In this document: piece by piece, positions 25,918 through 35,194 of the stretch | How the letters are laid out: every line of letters begins with the position of its first letter | Numbering within the stretch: the first letter of the stretch is position 1 | Assembly: GCA_947442105.1 (NCBI GenBank) | Contig: CANEVH010000025.1 | Span: 1 to 55,181 of the forward strand | Source: Comamonadaceae bacterium | Lineage (GTDB): Bacteria; Pseudomonadota; Gammaproteobacteria; Burkholderiales; Burkholderiaceae_C | Reading direction: 5' to 3' | Length of the DNA stretch: 55,181 nt | The notes under the pieces: model-generated | Seen by the model: the letters and a program-made list of their open reading frames with translations, nothing else | What the model was told of the DNA's origin: nothing | Databases searched by the model: none | Made by a program: the position numbers and the translations under genes

Positions 25918-27509
25918 GGGTTTTGCAAAGCCCGTTCGCGCAGTTTGAAGCGCTGGATCTTGCCGGTGGCCGTCTTGGGCAGTTCATCGACAAACTCAAT
26001 CACGCGCGGGTATTTGTAGGGCGCAAGGCGGTCTTTGACAAAGGCCTTGAGTTCGTCGGCGCTCAGCGTCACACCGGGCTTGCACACCACGTAGGCGCGG
26101 GTTTTGGTCAGGCCGTCAGCATCGGGGGCGCCAATCACAGCCGCCTCCAGCACGCCGGGGTGCTGCACCAAGGTGGACTCCACTTCAAAGGGCGAGACAT
26201 AAATGCCGCTGACCTTGAGCATGTCGTCGCTGCGGCCGCTGTAGGTGTAGCTGCCGTCCTCGTTGCGCACGTATTTGTCGCCGCTGCGCGTCCAGGCGCC
26301 CTGGAAGGTCTCACACGACTTTTCGCGGTTGCCCCAGTACATCAGTGCGGAACTCGGACCCTGGATGAACAGATCGCCCACCTCGCCGTCGGCCACCGGC
26401 TGGCCGTCGTCACCGCGCAAGGACAGCTCGTAGCCCGGCACCGCCCAACCGGTCGTGCCATAGCGCACCCGGTTCGGCAAATTGGACAGGTAAATGTGCA
26501 GCATCTCGGTCGAACCAATGCCGTCAACGATGTCCACGCCAAAGTGCGCCTTGAAGCGGTGGCCCAGTTCGCTGGGCAAGGCCTCACCGGCCGAGGACAC
26601 CAAGCGCAGCTGTGTTTCTTCTTTGCGGGGCAAGTTTGGCGAAGCCAACATGCCAGCAAAGCCGGTGGGTGCGCCAAAAAACACCGTGGGCTGCACGCCA
26701 CCGACCTGGCCGCGCCAGCGCTTGAAGGTCGCGTCGGGCGTGGGCCGCTCGGCCATCAGCAAGGTGGTGGCACCCACGCTGAGCGGAAAGCTCAGGCCAT
26801 TGCCCAGACCGTAGGCAAAAAACAGCTTGGCCGCAGAAAAACAGACGTCTTGCGCATTGAGTTCCAGCACCTTTTGGCCGTAGAGGACCGCAGTCCAGTA
26901 GGGATTGATCTGGCTGTGTACCGTGGCTTTGGGCCGACCGGTGGAACCCGAGGAAAACAGCCAAAAGCCGGGGTCGTCGGCGCCAGTGGCGGCGCAGGCG
27001 GCGAGCGGCGTGTGGGCCGCCAAAAAGTCGTCCAGCGCCAGCACGCCTACGGGCAGCGGTTCCTGCGGTGCGGACACCACGATCTGCCGTACCTCGTGCC
27101 CGCCACTGGCGCTGGCCTGGGCCATGGCTTGCTGCAGCACCGGCAGCAGCGCCTGCGACACCAGCGCCACCTGGGCGCGGCTTTTTTGCAGCATGTAGGC
27201 ATAGTCGTCCGCCGTGATCAAGGTGTTGACCGCCACCGGCACCATGCCTGCGTACATGGCGCCCAAAAAGCTGCTGGGCCAGTCGTTGCAGTCGTGCATC
27301 AGCAACAGCACGCGTTCTTCGCGGTGCACGCCGCAGCCACGCAGGGCGCCTGCCACTGCGCGAATGCGCTCGGCCAAGGAGCCGAAGCTCAAACTGCCCC
27401 GGTCATCGACAAAGGCCAGCTTGTCGGGCCGCTGCGCGTTGCAGTCCATCAGGTACTGCGCGAAATTGAAGCTGGGGCTGCTGGGGCCCATGGCGGTGGT
27501 GCTTGTCAT
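25914..27509 (-). CDS. bclA: Benzoate-CoA ligase
   Basis: The protein has 531 residues and belongs to the ANL adenylate-forming superfamily. The AMP-binding loop FSSGSTGRPKATVHS (near 187), IGSTEMLHIYLSN and the C-terminal YSGRSDDMLKVSGIYVSPFEVE with the catalytic Lys in PKTATGKIQRF are all present. These match benzoate-CoA ligases of box and anaerobic benzoate pathways. It converts benzoate, ATP and CoA to benzoyl-CoA, the first step of the pathway. It starts 20 bases after boxD and overlaps the hydrolase gene. Confidence 0.95.
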   Translation of the reverse strand: MTSTTAMGPSSPSFNFAQYLMDCNAQRPDKLAFVDDRGSLSFGSLAERIRAVAGALRGCGVHREERVLLLMHDCNDWPSSFLGAMYAGMVPVAVNTLITADDYAYMLQKSRAQVALVSQALLPVLQQAMAQASASGGHEVRQIVVSAPQEPLPVGVLALDDFLAAHTPLAACAATGADDPGFWLFSSGSTGRPKATVHSQINPYWTAVLYGQKVLELNAQDVCFSAAKLFFAYGLGNGLSFPLSVGATTLLMAERPTPDATFKRWRGQVGGVQPTVFFGAPTGFAGMLASPNLPRKEETQLRLVSSAGEALPSELGHRFKAHFGVDIVDGIGSTEMLHIYLSNLPNRVRYGTTGWAVPGYELSLRGDDGQPVADGEVGDLFIQGPSSALMYWGNREKSCETFQGAWTRSGDKYVRNEDGSYTYSGRSDDMLKVSGIYVSPFEVESTLVQHPGVLEAAVIGAPDADGLTKTRAYVVCKPGVTLSADELKAFVKDRLAPYKYPRVIEFVDELPKTATGKIQRFKLRERALQNP

Positions 27510-27530
27510 GGCGATCTCTCTTAGGCGGTC

Positions 27531-29096
27531 TTATGCGGAGGCGTCGCTAGGGCGCAGCAGGTTCAATACAGCGGTGCTGGCCTGCACCGCGCTGCGGCGG
27601 TGGTAAAAGCCCAGGGCGCGCAGGCCACCGAGTTCTTCGCCGCCGCCCGCGCGGCCCGGGCCGCCGTGCAAAGACTGGGGCATCACATTGCCGTGGCCGG
27701 TGTGCGACGCGGCCACGTCGGGCGAAATGCTGTGTACGCGGCCGTGGGTGTCGGCCAGCGCCAGCGCCGCGTCGGCCAGGGCCTGCGGATCGCTGCCGTA
27801 AATCGACGCCACCAGCGAGCCCTGGCCCCGGCGGATCAGCTCCAGCGCGTGGGCGCTGCTGCGGTAGGGCAGCAAGGTGGCCACCGGGCCAAACACTTCC
27901 ATGGCGTGCACGATGTCCGCCGCATCGGCATTGCGTGCGCCCAAAAGCGTGGGGCCTACGCAGCAGGCAATTGCCGGGTCGGCGTCCGCCAGCGGGGTGT
28001 GGGTGCCGTCAACCAAGGTGTCGGCCTGGGTTTGCAGCTGCTGCAAGCCCTGGCGCACCGAGGCCATTTGCGCGCGGTTGACCAGCGCGCCCATGCGCAC
28101 CTTCTCGTTGCGCGGGTTGCCCACGGTGGTGGCGGTCAGGCGCGCACCTATGGCTTGGGCAGCGGCGTCATACAAGGCTTCGGGCACAAAGACGCGGCGA
28201 ATGGCGGTGCACTTTTGGCCCGACTTGACCGTCATCTCGCGCGCCACTTCTTTGACCAACAGGCCAAAGGCGTCGCTGCTGGCGTCCTCGCCCGGCAGCA
28301 AATAGGCCGAGTTCAGGCTGTCCGCCTCAATGTTCACGCGCACCGAGCGCTGGGCCACGGCGGCGTGCGCCCGCACTTGGTGGGCGGTTTCGGCAGAGCC
28401 GGTAAAGGACAACACGTCCAGCGGCTGCAGGGCATCGAGCAAGCCCGCCGAGCTGCCACACACAATGGACAAGGCGCCGGGCGGAAAAATACCTGCATTG
28501 ACCACGTCTTGCACCATGCGCTGGGTCAGCCAGGCGGTGGCGGTGCCGGGCTTGACGATGACTGGCACGCCCGAGAGCAGCGCAGGCGCGGCTTTTTCCC
28601 ACAGACCCCAGGACGGAAAGTTAAAGGCATTGATCAAGAGCGCCACGCCGCGCGTGGGCACCAGCACATGCTGCGACTGAAACAGCGGGTCTTTGCCCAG
28701 GCGCACCATGTCGGCGTCCACCAGGTGGTGGCGCTCCCCCAGCGACTCGCCCAATTTGGCGTAGGTGCCCAGGGTAAAGATGCCGCCGTCAATGTCCACT
28801 GCCGAGTCATTTTTCACCGTGCCGCTGTTGGCGGTGGCGATCTTGTAATAGGCGTCGCGATTGGCTTGCAAGACCTTCACCGCGGCGCCAAGCAGGGCCG
28901 CGCGTTCGCGGTAGCTCAGGGCGCGCAGCGCGGCACCACCTGTGTCGCGGGCAAAGGCAAAGCCTGCAGCCAGGTCCAGGCCGGTAGCGTCCACCCGCAC
29001 CAGGGGCGTGCCCAGCACGGGGTCTAGCAAGGTGCTGCCCGCACCGGTGCCATGCGACCACTGGCCGCCAAAGTAATTAGGAAGAAGTTCGGTCAT
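27531..29096 (-). CDS. boxD: 3,4-dehydroadipyl-CoA semialdehyde dehydrogenase (BoxD)
   Basis: The protein has 521 residues in the aldehyde dehydrogenase fold. Residues seen include the strand INAFNFPSWGLWEKAAPALL, the cofactor loop LSFTGSAETA, the NIEADSLNSA region holding the general-base Glu, and the catalytic Cys in KSGQKCTAIRR. The family oxidises the semialdehyde made by BoxC to 3,4-dehydroadipyl-CoA with NADP. Length and the PaaZ-like N-terminal pattern match BoxD. It lies between the DUF4863 gene and the ligase in the leftward operon. Confidence 0.95.
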   Translation of the reverse strand: MTELLPNYFGGQWSHGTGAGSTLLDPVLGTPLVRVDATGLDLAAGFAFARDTGGAALRALSYRERAALLGAAVKVLQANRDAYYKIATANSGTVKNDSAVDIDGGIFTLGTYAKLGESLGERHHLVDADMVRLGKDPLFQSQHVLVPTRGVALLINAFNFPSWGLWEKAAPALLSGVPVIVKPGTATAWLTQRMVQDVVNAGIFPPGALSIVCGSSAGLLDALQPLDVLSFTGSAETAHQVRAHAAVAQRSVRVNIEADSLNSAYLLPGEDASSDAFGLLVKEVAREMTVKSGQKCTAIRRVFVPEALYDAAAQAIGARLTATTVGNPRNEKVRMGALVNRAQMASVRQGLQQLQTQADTLVDGTHTPLADADPAIACCVGPTLLGARNADAADIVHAMEVFGPVATLLPYRSSAHALELIRRGQGSLVASIYGSDPQALADAALALADTHGRVHSISPDVAASHTGHGNVMPQSLHGGPGRAGGGEELGGLRALGFYHRRSAVQASTAVLNLLRPSDASA

Positions 29097-29137
29097 GGGG
29101 AAATATCTGGGTTGGGGTCAAAAAAGGGGGGAAAGGC

Positions 29138-29614
29138 TTAGCGGGTGAAAACGATGTCACCCTCAGGCAACAAATACAACACCAGGGCGCGGCCTTGGCT
29201 CACCGTGGGGCTGTGGGCCGAGCCGGGCGGGCAGATCATCCAACCCGCCGGATGGCCGTCAAACAGGGCGTCGCCTGCGATGGGCATGACCAGGTCAATC
29301 TCGCCCTGCGGGTGGGTGTGGTGCGGGCCAGCAATGTTTTCCATGTCCACCACATCCACCGAGAAGCGCTGCAAATCGTCCGCCGCCTTGAAGATGCGGC
29401 CATAGCGAATGCCGCCGCCTTCTCGGTTGCACAACCAGCCTTCGGCCACGCCGCGCTGGCAATCGGCTTGCAGCGTGGCGAAAGTGCTGCTGCCCACGCC
29501 GTGTTGGGCGTTGAGCCAGTCGGCCAGCTCGGCGTTCAGCGCTTTGCCCGCCAGGGATGCGCACAAGGGGGCCAGATGGCTGCGGAATTGGTCAATAGAG
29601 GAAGAAAAAGGCAT
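29138..29614 (-). CDS. DUF4863 family protein of the box operon (hydroxylaminobenzoate lyase-like)
   Basis: The protein has 158 residues. The C-terminal half is cupin-like with probable metal ligands His98, His99, His101, Glu105 and His134. The family, DUF4863, includes 4-hydroxylaminobenzoate lyase (PnbB), and members are often found beside box genes. Its role in benzoyl-CoA oxidation is not established. It is the first gene of the leftward operon, directly facing boxR, so it should be expressed when benzoyl-CoA is present. Confidence 0.85.
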   Translation of the reverse strand: MPFSSSIDQFRSHLAPLCASLAGKALNAELADWLNAQHGVGSSTFATLQADCQRGVAEGWLCNREGGGIRYGRIFKAADDLQRFSVDVVDMENIAGPHHTHPQGEIDLVMPIAGDALFDGHPAGWMICPPGSAHSPTVSQGRALVLYLLPEGDIVFTR

Positions 29615-29652
29615 GTTGCTTTGTCCTGGTTGCTTGTGATTTTCGAGAGAAT

Positions 29653-29680
29653 GAATTATTCTGCATGCGAAAGATAATTC
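29653..29680. promoter_or_regulatory. Candidate BoxR operator in the divergent boxR/DUF4863 promoter region
   Basis: An imperfect inverted repeat, GAATTATTCT (29653-29662) with AGATAATTC (29672-29680), surrounds TGCATGC. It lies in the 78-base gap between the divergent starts at 29614 and 29693. TGCA elements are features of BzdR/BoxR operators. The repeat is seen; the binding is inferred. Confidence 0.45.
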
Positions 29681-29692
29681 GGAAGTTTCAGC

Positions 29693-30634
29693 ATGTCAAG
29701 CACTATATTGCAGGTATCAGGGTTAACACCGAGCGAAACCTCTTCCACAGAGGGCGATGCCCCACCGCCCAAACATCCTTTTTTGGTCGCCTTGGGGGGC
29801 CGCGTGAGCGCTTTGCGCGCGCGCCGGGGCATGACGCGCAAAGCGCTGGCCCTGGCCGCGGACGTGTCCGAGCGCCATCTGGCCAATATGGAATACGGCC
29901 TGGGCAACGCCTCGGTGCTGGTGCTGCTACAGGTGGCCAGCGCGCTGCAATGCACGGTGAGCGAACTCATTGGCGACGTCACCACCTCCTCGCCCGAGTG
30001 GCTGATGATTCGCGAAATGCTGGAGCAACGCGACGACGCCACCTTGCAAAGAGTGCGCGTGGCCATTGGCGAATTGCTGGGCACGGGCGGCGGCAACGCC
30101 ACTTTAAGCCCGCGTGTGGCGCTGATTGGCCTGCGCGGCGCGGGCAAGTCCACGCTGGGGAAAATGCTGGCGCAAGACCTGGGTTTTCCCTTTGTGGAGC
30201 TGAGCCAGGAGATCGAAAAATTTGCCGGCTGCAGCGTGGCCGAAATCCAGGCCTTGTATGGCGTCAACGCCTACCGCCGCTATGAGCGCCGGGCGCTAGA
30301 AGAAAGCATCCAGATTTACCCCGAGGCGGTCATCGCCACGCCTGGCGGCTTGGTGTCCGACCCGGCCAGCTTTAACTTGCTGCTGGCGCACTGCACCACG
30401 GTGTGGCTACAAGCTGAGCCCGAAGACCATATGCGCCGGGTCATCGCCCAGGGCGACATGCGCCCCATGGCCGCGAGCAAGGAGGCGATGGAGGACCTCA
30501 GAGGCATTCTCAATGGGCGGGCGCCCTTTTATTCCAAGGCGCAACTGCGGGTGAACACCAGCGCGCAGCCGCTGGACGCCACCTTTGAGTTGCTGCGCCA
30601 GACGGTGCGCAATGGGCTGCAAATGGAGTCCTGA
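29693..30634 (+). CDS. boxR: BoxR, benzoyl-CoA-responsive repressor
   Basis: The protein has 313 residues in two parts: an XRE-type helix-turn-helix (about 32-92, MTRKALALAADVSERHLANMEYG) and a shikimate kinase-like C-terminal domain with the P-loop GLRGAGKST at 146-153. This fusion is diagnostic of BzdR/BoxR regulators, which repress box or bzd genes and release DNA on binding benzoyl-CoA. The ATG at 29693 has GGAAG upstream. It is transcribed away from the DUF4863-boxD operon and toward boxC, which has its own promoter. Confidence 0.96.
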   Translation: MSSTILQVSGLTPSETSSTEGDAPPPKHPFLVALGGRVSALRARRGMTRKALALAADVSERHLANMEYGLGNASVLVLLQVASALQCTVSELIGDVTTSSPEWLMIREMLEQRDDATLQRVRVAIGELLGTGGGNATLSPRVALIGLRGAGKSTLGKMLAQDLGFPFVELSQEIEKFAGCSVAEIQALYGVNAYRRYERRALEESIQIYPEAVIATPGGLVSDPASFNLLLAHCTTVWLQAEPEDHMRRVIAQGDMRPMAASKEAMEDLRGILNGRAPFYSKAQLRVNTSAQPLDATFELLRQTVRNGLQMES

Positions 30635-30654
30635 AAAGAATTGCAAAAAACTGC

Positions 30655-30715
30655 TTGACCGCGATTCAAAACATGCACTATGATGCGCCATCATCAAAAA
30701 GTGCACTTTGCTGCA
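30655..30715 (+). promoter_or_regulatory. boxC promoter with TGCA repeats (probable BoxR operator)
   Basis: A -35 TTGACC (30655-30660) and a -10 TATGAT (30679-30684) are 18 bases apart. TGCA occurs at 30674 just before the -10, and TGCA-N6-TGCA lies at 30702-30715 just past the expected start site near 30691. TGCA direct repeats are the known type of BzdR/BoxR target, so repression by blocking initiation is likely. Confidence 0.75.
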
Positions 30716-30736
30716 CATCTTTCAGGAGCAGCGCCC

Positions 30737-32395
30737 ATGTCCGAATCCAGCACCGTCAGTTACGAAACCCAGCCCGCCAATTTCAAGCATTGGAAACTCA
30801 GCTTTGACGGCGCAGTCGCCACGCTCAAAGCCGACTTTGACGAAAACGCCGGCCTGCGCCCTGGCTACAAGCTCAAGCTCAACAGCTACGACCTGGGCGT
30901 GGACATTGAACTCAATGACGCCATCCAGCGCATCCGCTTTGAACACCCCGAAGTGCGCACCGTGGTGGTGACCAGCGCCAAAGACAAAGTGTTTTGCTCG
31001 GGCGCCAACATCTTCATGCTGGGTGTGAGCAGCCATGCGTGGAAAGTGAACTTTTGCAAGTTCACCAACGAGACCCGCAACGGCCTGGAAGACTCTTCCG
31101 CCCACAGCGGCCTGAAATTCTTGGCCGCAGTCAACGGCGCCTGCGCCGGTGGCGGCTACGAGCTGGCCCTGGCCTGTGATGAGATCATTTTGGTGGACGA
31201 CCGCTCCAGCGCCGTGAGCCTGCCCGAGGTGCCTTTGTTGGGCGTGCTGCCCGGCACCGGCGGCCTGACCCGCGTGACCGACAAGCGCAAAGTGCGCCAC
31301 GATCTGGCCGACCTGTTTTGCACCAGCGTCGAAGGCGTGCGCGGCAAAAAGGCCGTGGAATGGCGCCTGGTGGACGAGTCCGTGCGCCCCGCCGACTTTG
31401 CAGCCCGCGTGCAAGCGCGCGCCTTGGAGCTCGCCGCCCTGAGCGACCGCCCGGCCGACGGCAAAGGCGTGGCGCTCACGCCCCTGCACCGCGAGCACAG
31501 CGCCGACGCCCTGCATTACAGCCACGTCAAGGTGGACATCGACCGCGCCAAGCGCACGGCCGTGTTCACCGTGCACGCCCCCAGCGGCGTGCAGCCTTCC
31601 AGCATTGCTGAGATTGAAGCCGCAGGATCGAACTGGTACCCGCTGGTGTTGGCGCGTGAACTCGAAGACGCGATTTTGCTGATGCGCACCAATGAGAACG
31701 AGATCGGCACCTGGCTGATCAAAACCCAGGGCGACGCCGCCGCTGTGCTGGCCATGGACGCCGCGCTGTTGGCCAACCAAAACCACTGGCTGGTGCGTGA
31801 AACCATTGGCCTGCTGCGCCGCACTTTCAGCCGCCTGGACGTGTCTTCGCGCAGCCTGTTTGCGCTGATTGAGGCCGGTTCGTGCTTTGCCGGCAGCTTC
31901 TTGGAGCTGGCCCTGGCCTGCGACCGCAGCTACCAGCTCATGCTGCCCGACGACGAGGCTGCGTCTCCCCGCATTACCGTGGGCGACGTGAACTTTGCGC
32001 TCTACCCCATGGCCACCAACCAGACCCGCCTGGTGCGCCGCTTCTACGGCGAACAAGCCCCGCTGGACGCCATCGCCGCCGTCAAAGGCCAGGCGCTGGA
32101 CGCCGATGCCGCTTTTGCCCTGGGCCTGGTCACGTCCAACCCGGACGACATCGACTGGACCGACGAAGTGCGCATTGCGATTGAAGAGCGCGTGTCCATG
32201 TCCCCCGACGCCCTGACCGGCATGGAGGCCAATTTGCGCTTTAACGGTGTGGAAACCATGGCCACCCGCGTGTTTGGCCGCCTCACCGCCTGGCAAAACT
32301 GGATTTTCCAGCGCCCCAACGCCGTGGGCGAAAAAGGCGCACTCAAGGTCTACGGCAAGGGCGAGCGCGCTGCCTTTGACTGGAACCGCGTCTAA
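30737..32395 (+). CDS. boxC: 2,3-epoxybenzoyl-CoA dihydrolase (BoxC)
   Basis: The protein has 552 residues with two crotonase-like halves. The first carries VFCSGANIFMLG and NGACAGGGYELALACDE; the second carries the related SCFAGSFLELALACDRS. BoxC opens the epoxide ring of 2,3-epoxybenzoyl-CoA with two waters to 3,4-dehydroadipyl-CoA semialdehyde and formate, without further oxygen. The ATG at 30737 has AGGAG upstream; an earlier in-frame ATG lies before the promoter start site and is not used. It is the first gene of the rightward operon. Confidence 0.97.
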   Translation: MSESSTVSYETQPANFKHWKLSFDGAVATLKADFDENAGLRPGYKLKLNSYDLGVDIELNDAIQRIRFEHPEVRTVVVTSAKDKVFCSGANIFMLGVSSHAWKVNFCKFTNETRNGLEDSSAHSGLKFLAAVNGACAGGGYELALACDEIILVDDRSSAVSLPEVPLLGVLPGTGGLTRVTDKRKVRHDLADLFCTSVEGVRGKKAVEWRLVDESVRPADFAARVQARALELAALSDRPADGKGVALTPLHREHSADALHYSHVKVDIDRAKRTAVFTVHAPSGVQPSSIAEIEAAGSNWYPLVLARELEDAILLMRTNENEIGTWLIKTQGDAAAVLAMDAALLANQNHWLVRETIGLLRRTFSRLDVSSRSLFALIEAGSCFAGSFLELALACDRSYQLMLPDDEAASPRITVGDVNFALYPMATNQTRLVRRFYGEQAPLDAIAAVKGQALDADAAFALGLVTSNPDDIDWTDEVRIAIEERVSMSPDALTGMEANLRFNGVETMATRVFGRLTAWQNWIFQRPNAVGEKGALKVYGKGERAAFDWNRV

Positions 32396-32455
32396 GCCCC
32401 TGCATTAATTCAACCCCTTTTTTAGTCCCCATCCCCCAACGCCACGGAGTTTCCT

Positions 32456-33883
32456 ATGTCATCCATGAATTACAGCGACAAGATCCCCAACAACGTCAAC
32501 CTGAGCGAAGACCGCACCTTGCAGCGTGCGCTGGAGCAATGGCAGCCCAACTTTTTGAGCTGGTGGGACGATATGGGCCCAACCGGTAGCACCGATTCCG
32601 AGGTGTATTTGCGCACCGCAGTGAGCGTGGACCCGCAAGGCTGGGCGCAGTTTGGCCACGTCAAGATGCGCGACTACCGTTGGGGCGTGTTTTTGAACCC
32701 CGGTGAAGCCGACCGCAAAATCCACTTCGGTGACCACAAGGGCGAAGCCGCCTGGCAAGACGTGCCCGGCGAATACCGCGCCAACCTGCGCCGCATCATC
32801 GTTACCCAAGGTGACACCGAGCCCGCATCCGTGGAGCAGCAGCGCCACCTGGGCCTGACCGCGCCCAGCATGTACGACTTGCGCAATCTGTACCAAATCA
32901 ACGTGGAAGAAGGCCGCCACCTGTGGGCCATGGTTTACCTGCTGCACAAGCACTTTGGCCGCGATGGCCGTGAAGAAGGCGAGGCCTTGCTTGAGCGCCG
33001 CAGCGGCCAAGAGAACAACCCCCGCATCTTGCAGGCGTTCAACGAAGAGACGCCGGACTGGCTGAGCTTCTTCATGTTCACCTACTTCACCGACCGCGAC
33101 GGCAAGTTCCAGCTTTGCGCCCTGGCCGAGAGCAGCTTTGACCCGCTGGCCCGCACCACCAAGTTCATGCTGACCGAAGAGGCGCACCACATGTTTGTGG
33201 GCGAGTCCGGCATCAGCCGCGTCATCAGCCGCACCTGCGCTGCCATGAATGAGCTCAAGACCGACGACGTGCGCACCTTGCGCGCTGCCGGCGTGATTGA
33301 CCTGCCCACCATCCAGCGCTACCTGAACTTCCACTTCAGCGTCACCATCGACCTGTTTGGCGCTGACGAGTCCAGCAACGCCGCCACCTTCTATTCCACC
33401 GGCCTCAAAGGCCGCTATGAAGAAGGCAAGCGCACCGACGACCACGTGCTCAAGAGCCAGACCTACCGCGTGCTGTCCGTGCAAGACGGCCAGCTCGTCG
33501 AGCGCGAAGTGCCGATGCTCAACGCCCTGAACGAAGTGCTGCGCGACGACTACATCAAAGACTCAGTCGGTGGCGTGGACCGCTGGAACAAAGTGATCGA
33601 CAAGGCCGGTATTCCCTTCCGCCTGAAAGTGCCGCACAAGGCTTTCAACCGCAACATCGGCGCGCTGTCTACCGCCAAGGTGTCACCAGACGGCCGTGTG
33701 GTGTCGCAGACGGAGTGGAACGCCCAGGCGGACCACTGGCTGCCCACGATGGGTGACCGTGCCTTCGTGGCCAGCCTGATGGGCCGCGTGGTAGAACCCG
33801 GCAAATTTGCCAACTGGATCGCCCCTCCGGTCATGGGCATCAACCGCCAAAGCGTCGACTTCGACTACGTGCGCTTTAACTAA
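32456..33883 (+). CDS. boxB: Benzoyl-CoA 2,3-epoxidase, oxygenase subunit (BoxB)
   Basis: The protein has 475 residues with a diiron helical bundle. Two ExxH iron-ligand motifs are visible: Glu152-Gly-Arg-His155 in VEEGRHLW and the second in MLTEEAHHMFVG. BoxB uses O2 with electrons from BoxA to form the 2,3-epoxide of benzoyl-CoA. The N-terminus (IPNNVNL.EDRTLQRALEQWQPN) is that of characterised BoxB proteins. It follows boxC by 60 bases. Confidence 0.97.
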   Translation: MSSMNYSDKIPNNVNLSEDRTLQRALEQWQPNFLSWWDDMGPTGSTDSEVYLRTAVSVDPQGWAQFGHVKMRDYRWGVFLNPGEADRKIHFGDHKGEAAWQDVPGEYRANLRRIIVTQGDTEPASVEQQRHLGLTAPSMYDLRNLYQINVEEGRHLWAMVYLLHKHFGRDGREEGEALLERRSGQENNPRILQAFNEETPDWLSFFMFTYFTDRDGKFQLCALAESSFDPLARTTKFMLTEEAHHMFVGESGISRVISRTCAAMNELKTDDVRTLRAAGVIDLPTIQRYLNFHFSVTIDLFGADESSNAATFYSTGLKGRYEEGKRTDDHVLKSQTYRVLSVQDGQLVEREVPMLNALNEVLRDDYIKDSVGGVDRWNKVIDKAGIPFRLKVPHKAFNRNIGALSTAKVSPDGRVVSQTEWNAQADHWLPTMGDRAFVASLMGRVVEPGKFANWIAPPVMGINRQSVDFDYVRFN

Positions 33884-33916
33884 GCCCGCAACCCACGCCA
33901 CCCCAGGAGCCTCCAA

Positions 33917-35194
33917 GTGACCACGCAGCCGACTGAACTGATACAACAGCATCTCATCGACCCCGAGATCTGCATTCGCTGCAACACGTGCGAGGCGATC
34001 TGTCCGGTGGGCGCCATCACCCACGATTCGCGCAACTACGTGGTGGACGCGGAAAAGTGCAACTCCTGCATGGCCTGTATTGGCCCCTGCCCCACTGGCT
34101 CCATTGACAACTGGCGCACCATGCTGCGCAGCCAGGCCTACAGCCCGGAGGTGCAATTGCTGTGGGACGAACTGCCCGCTGAACTGCCGCCCGAGCAACT
34201 GGTGGTAGACGACGCTTCTGAGGCTGCACCCGCTCCCCAAGCGCAAGCCGTGGCCGCGCCCAATGCGCTGGCAACGCAGGCCCCGGCGGTGCACCCGCCG
34301 GTGGGCTCCACGCTGCCGCCCTGGTCGGCGGCGCACGCGTACACCCAGCTCTACGGCCCCAAGTCGGCGCAAAAAAGCATTCGCGCCACCGTGAGCGGCA
34401 ATGTGCGCGTCACCGCAGTGGGCCGAGACTACGACACCCACCACATCGTGCTGGACTTTGGCAAGATGCCCTTCCCCGTGCTGGAAGGCCAGTCGATTGG
34501 TATCTTGCCGCCGGGCGTGGACGCCAATGGCCGCGCCCACCATGCGCGCCAGTATTCGATTTCCAGCCCCCGCAATGGCGAGCGCCCGGGCTACAACAAC
34601 CTGTCGCTCACCGTCAAACGCGTGCTCGAAGACAGCCATGGCAACCCGGTGCGCGGCGTGGCGTCCAACTACCTGTGCGATCTGGCCGTGGGCGACACGG
34701 TGGACGTGATCGGCCCGTTTGGCGCGTCCTTCCTGATGCCCAACCACCCGCGCTCCAAGATCGTGATGATTTGCACCGGCACCGGCAGCGCGCCCATGCG
34801 GGCTATGACCGAGTGGCGTCGCAGGCTGCGCGCCTCGGGCAAGTTCGACGGCGGAAGGTTGATGCTGTTTTTTGGCGCCCGGACCCAAGAAGAATTGCCT
34901 TACTTTGGCCCCTTGCAAAACCTGCCCAAAGACTTTATCGACAGCAACTTTGCCTTCTCCCGCGCCAGCGGCCAGCCCAAGCGCTATGTGCAAGACCTGA
35001 TCCGCGAGCGCGCCGCCGACGTGGCGCCGCTGCTGGCCGACCCGGATTGCTATTTCTACGTCTGCGGCCTCAAAAGCATGGAAGAAGGTGTGGTGCTGGC
35101 CCTGCGCGAAGTGGCGCAAAGCGCGGGCCTGGACTGGGCCAACGTGGCCGCCGACCTGCAGCGCCAAGGCCGCTTGCACCTGGAAACCTATTGA
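33917..35194 (+). CDS. boxA: Benzoyl-CoA 2,3-epoxidase, reductase subunit (BoxA)
   Basis: The protein has 425 residues and starts with GTG at 33917, with AGGAG 7 bases upstream. Two [4Fe-4S] ferredoxin motifs use Cys19, 22, 25, 29 and Cys48, 51, 54, 58. An Ala/Pro-rich linker (about 95-135) leads to a ferredoxin-NADP reductase module with the FAD motif ARQYSIS and the NADP loop [13 protein letters not shown]. It passes electrons from NADPH to BoxB. The stop overlaps the next start by one base. Confidence 0.97.
   Translation: MTTQPTELIQQHLIDPEICIRCNTCEAICPVGAITHDSRNYVVDAEKCNSCMACIGPCPTGSIDNWRTMLRSQAYSPEVQLLWDELPAELPPEQLVVDDASEAAPAPQAQAVAAPNALATQAPAVHPPVGSTLPPWSAAHAYTQLYGPKSAQKSIRATVSGNVRVTAVGRDYDTHHIVLDFGKMPFPVLEGQSIGILPPGVDANGRAHHARQYSISSPRNGERPGYNNLSLTVKRVLEDSHGNPVRGVASNYLCDLAVGDTVDVIGPFGASFLMPNHPRSKIVMICTGTGSAPMRAMTEWRRRLRASGKFDGGRLMLFFGARTQEELPYFGPLQNLPKDFIDSNFAFSRASGQPKRYVQDLIRERAADVAPLLADPDCYFYVCGLKSMEEGVVLALREVAQSAGLDWANVAADLQRQGRLHLETY

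Noticed and set aside
30722..32296. A 524-codon open frame antisense to boxC
   Set aside because: Same composition artefact; the sense strand encodes an intact BoxC.
33683..35179. A 498-codon open frame antisense to boxA/boxB
   Set aside because: It spans two genuine genes on the other strand and has no recognisable domain.
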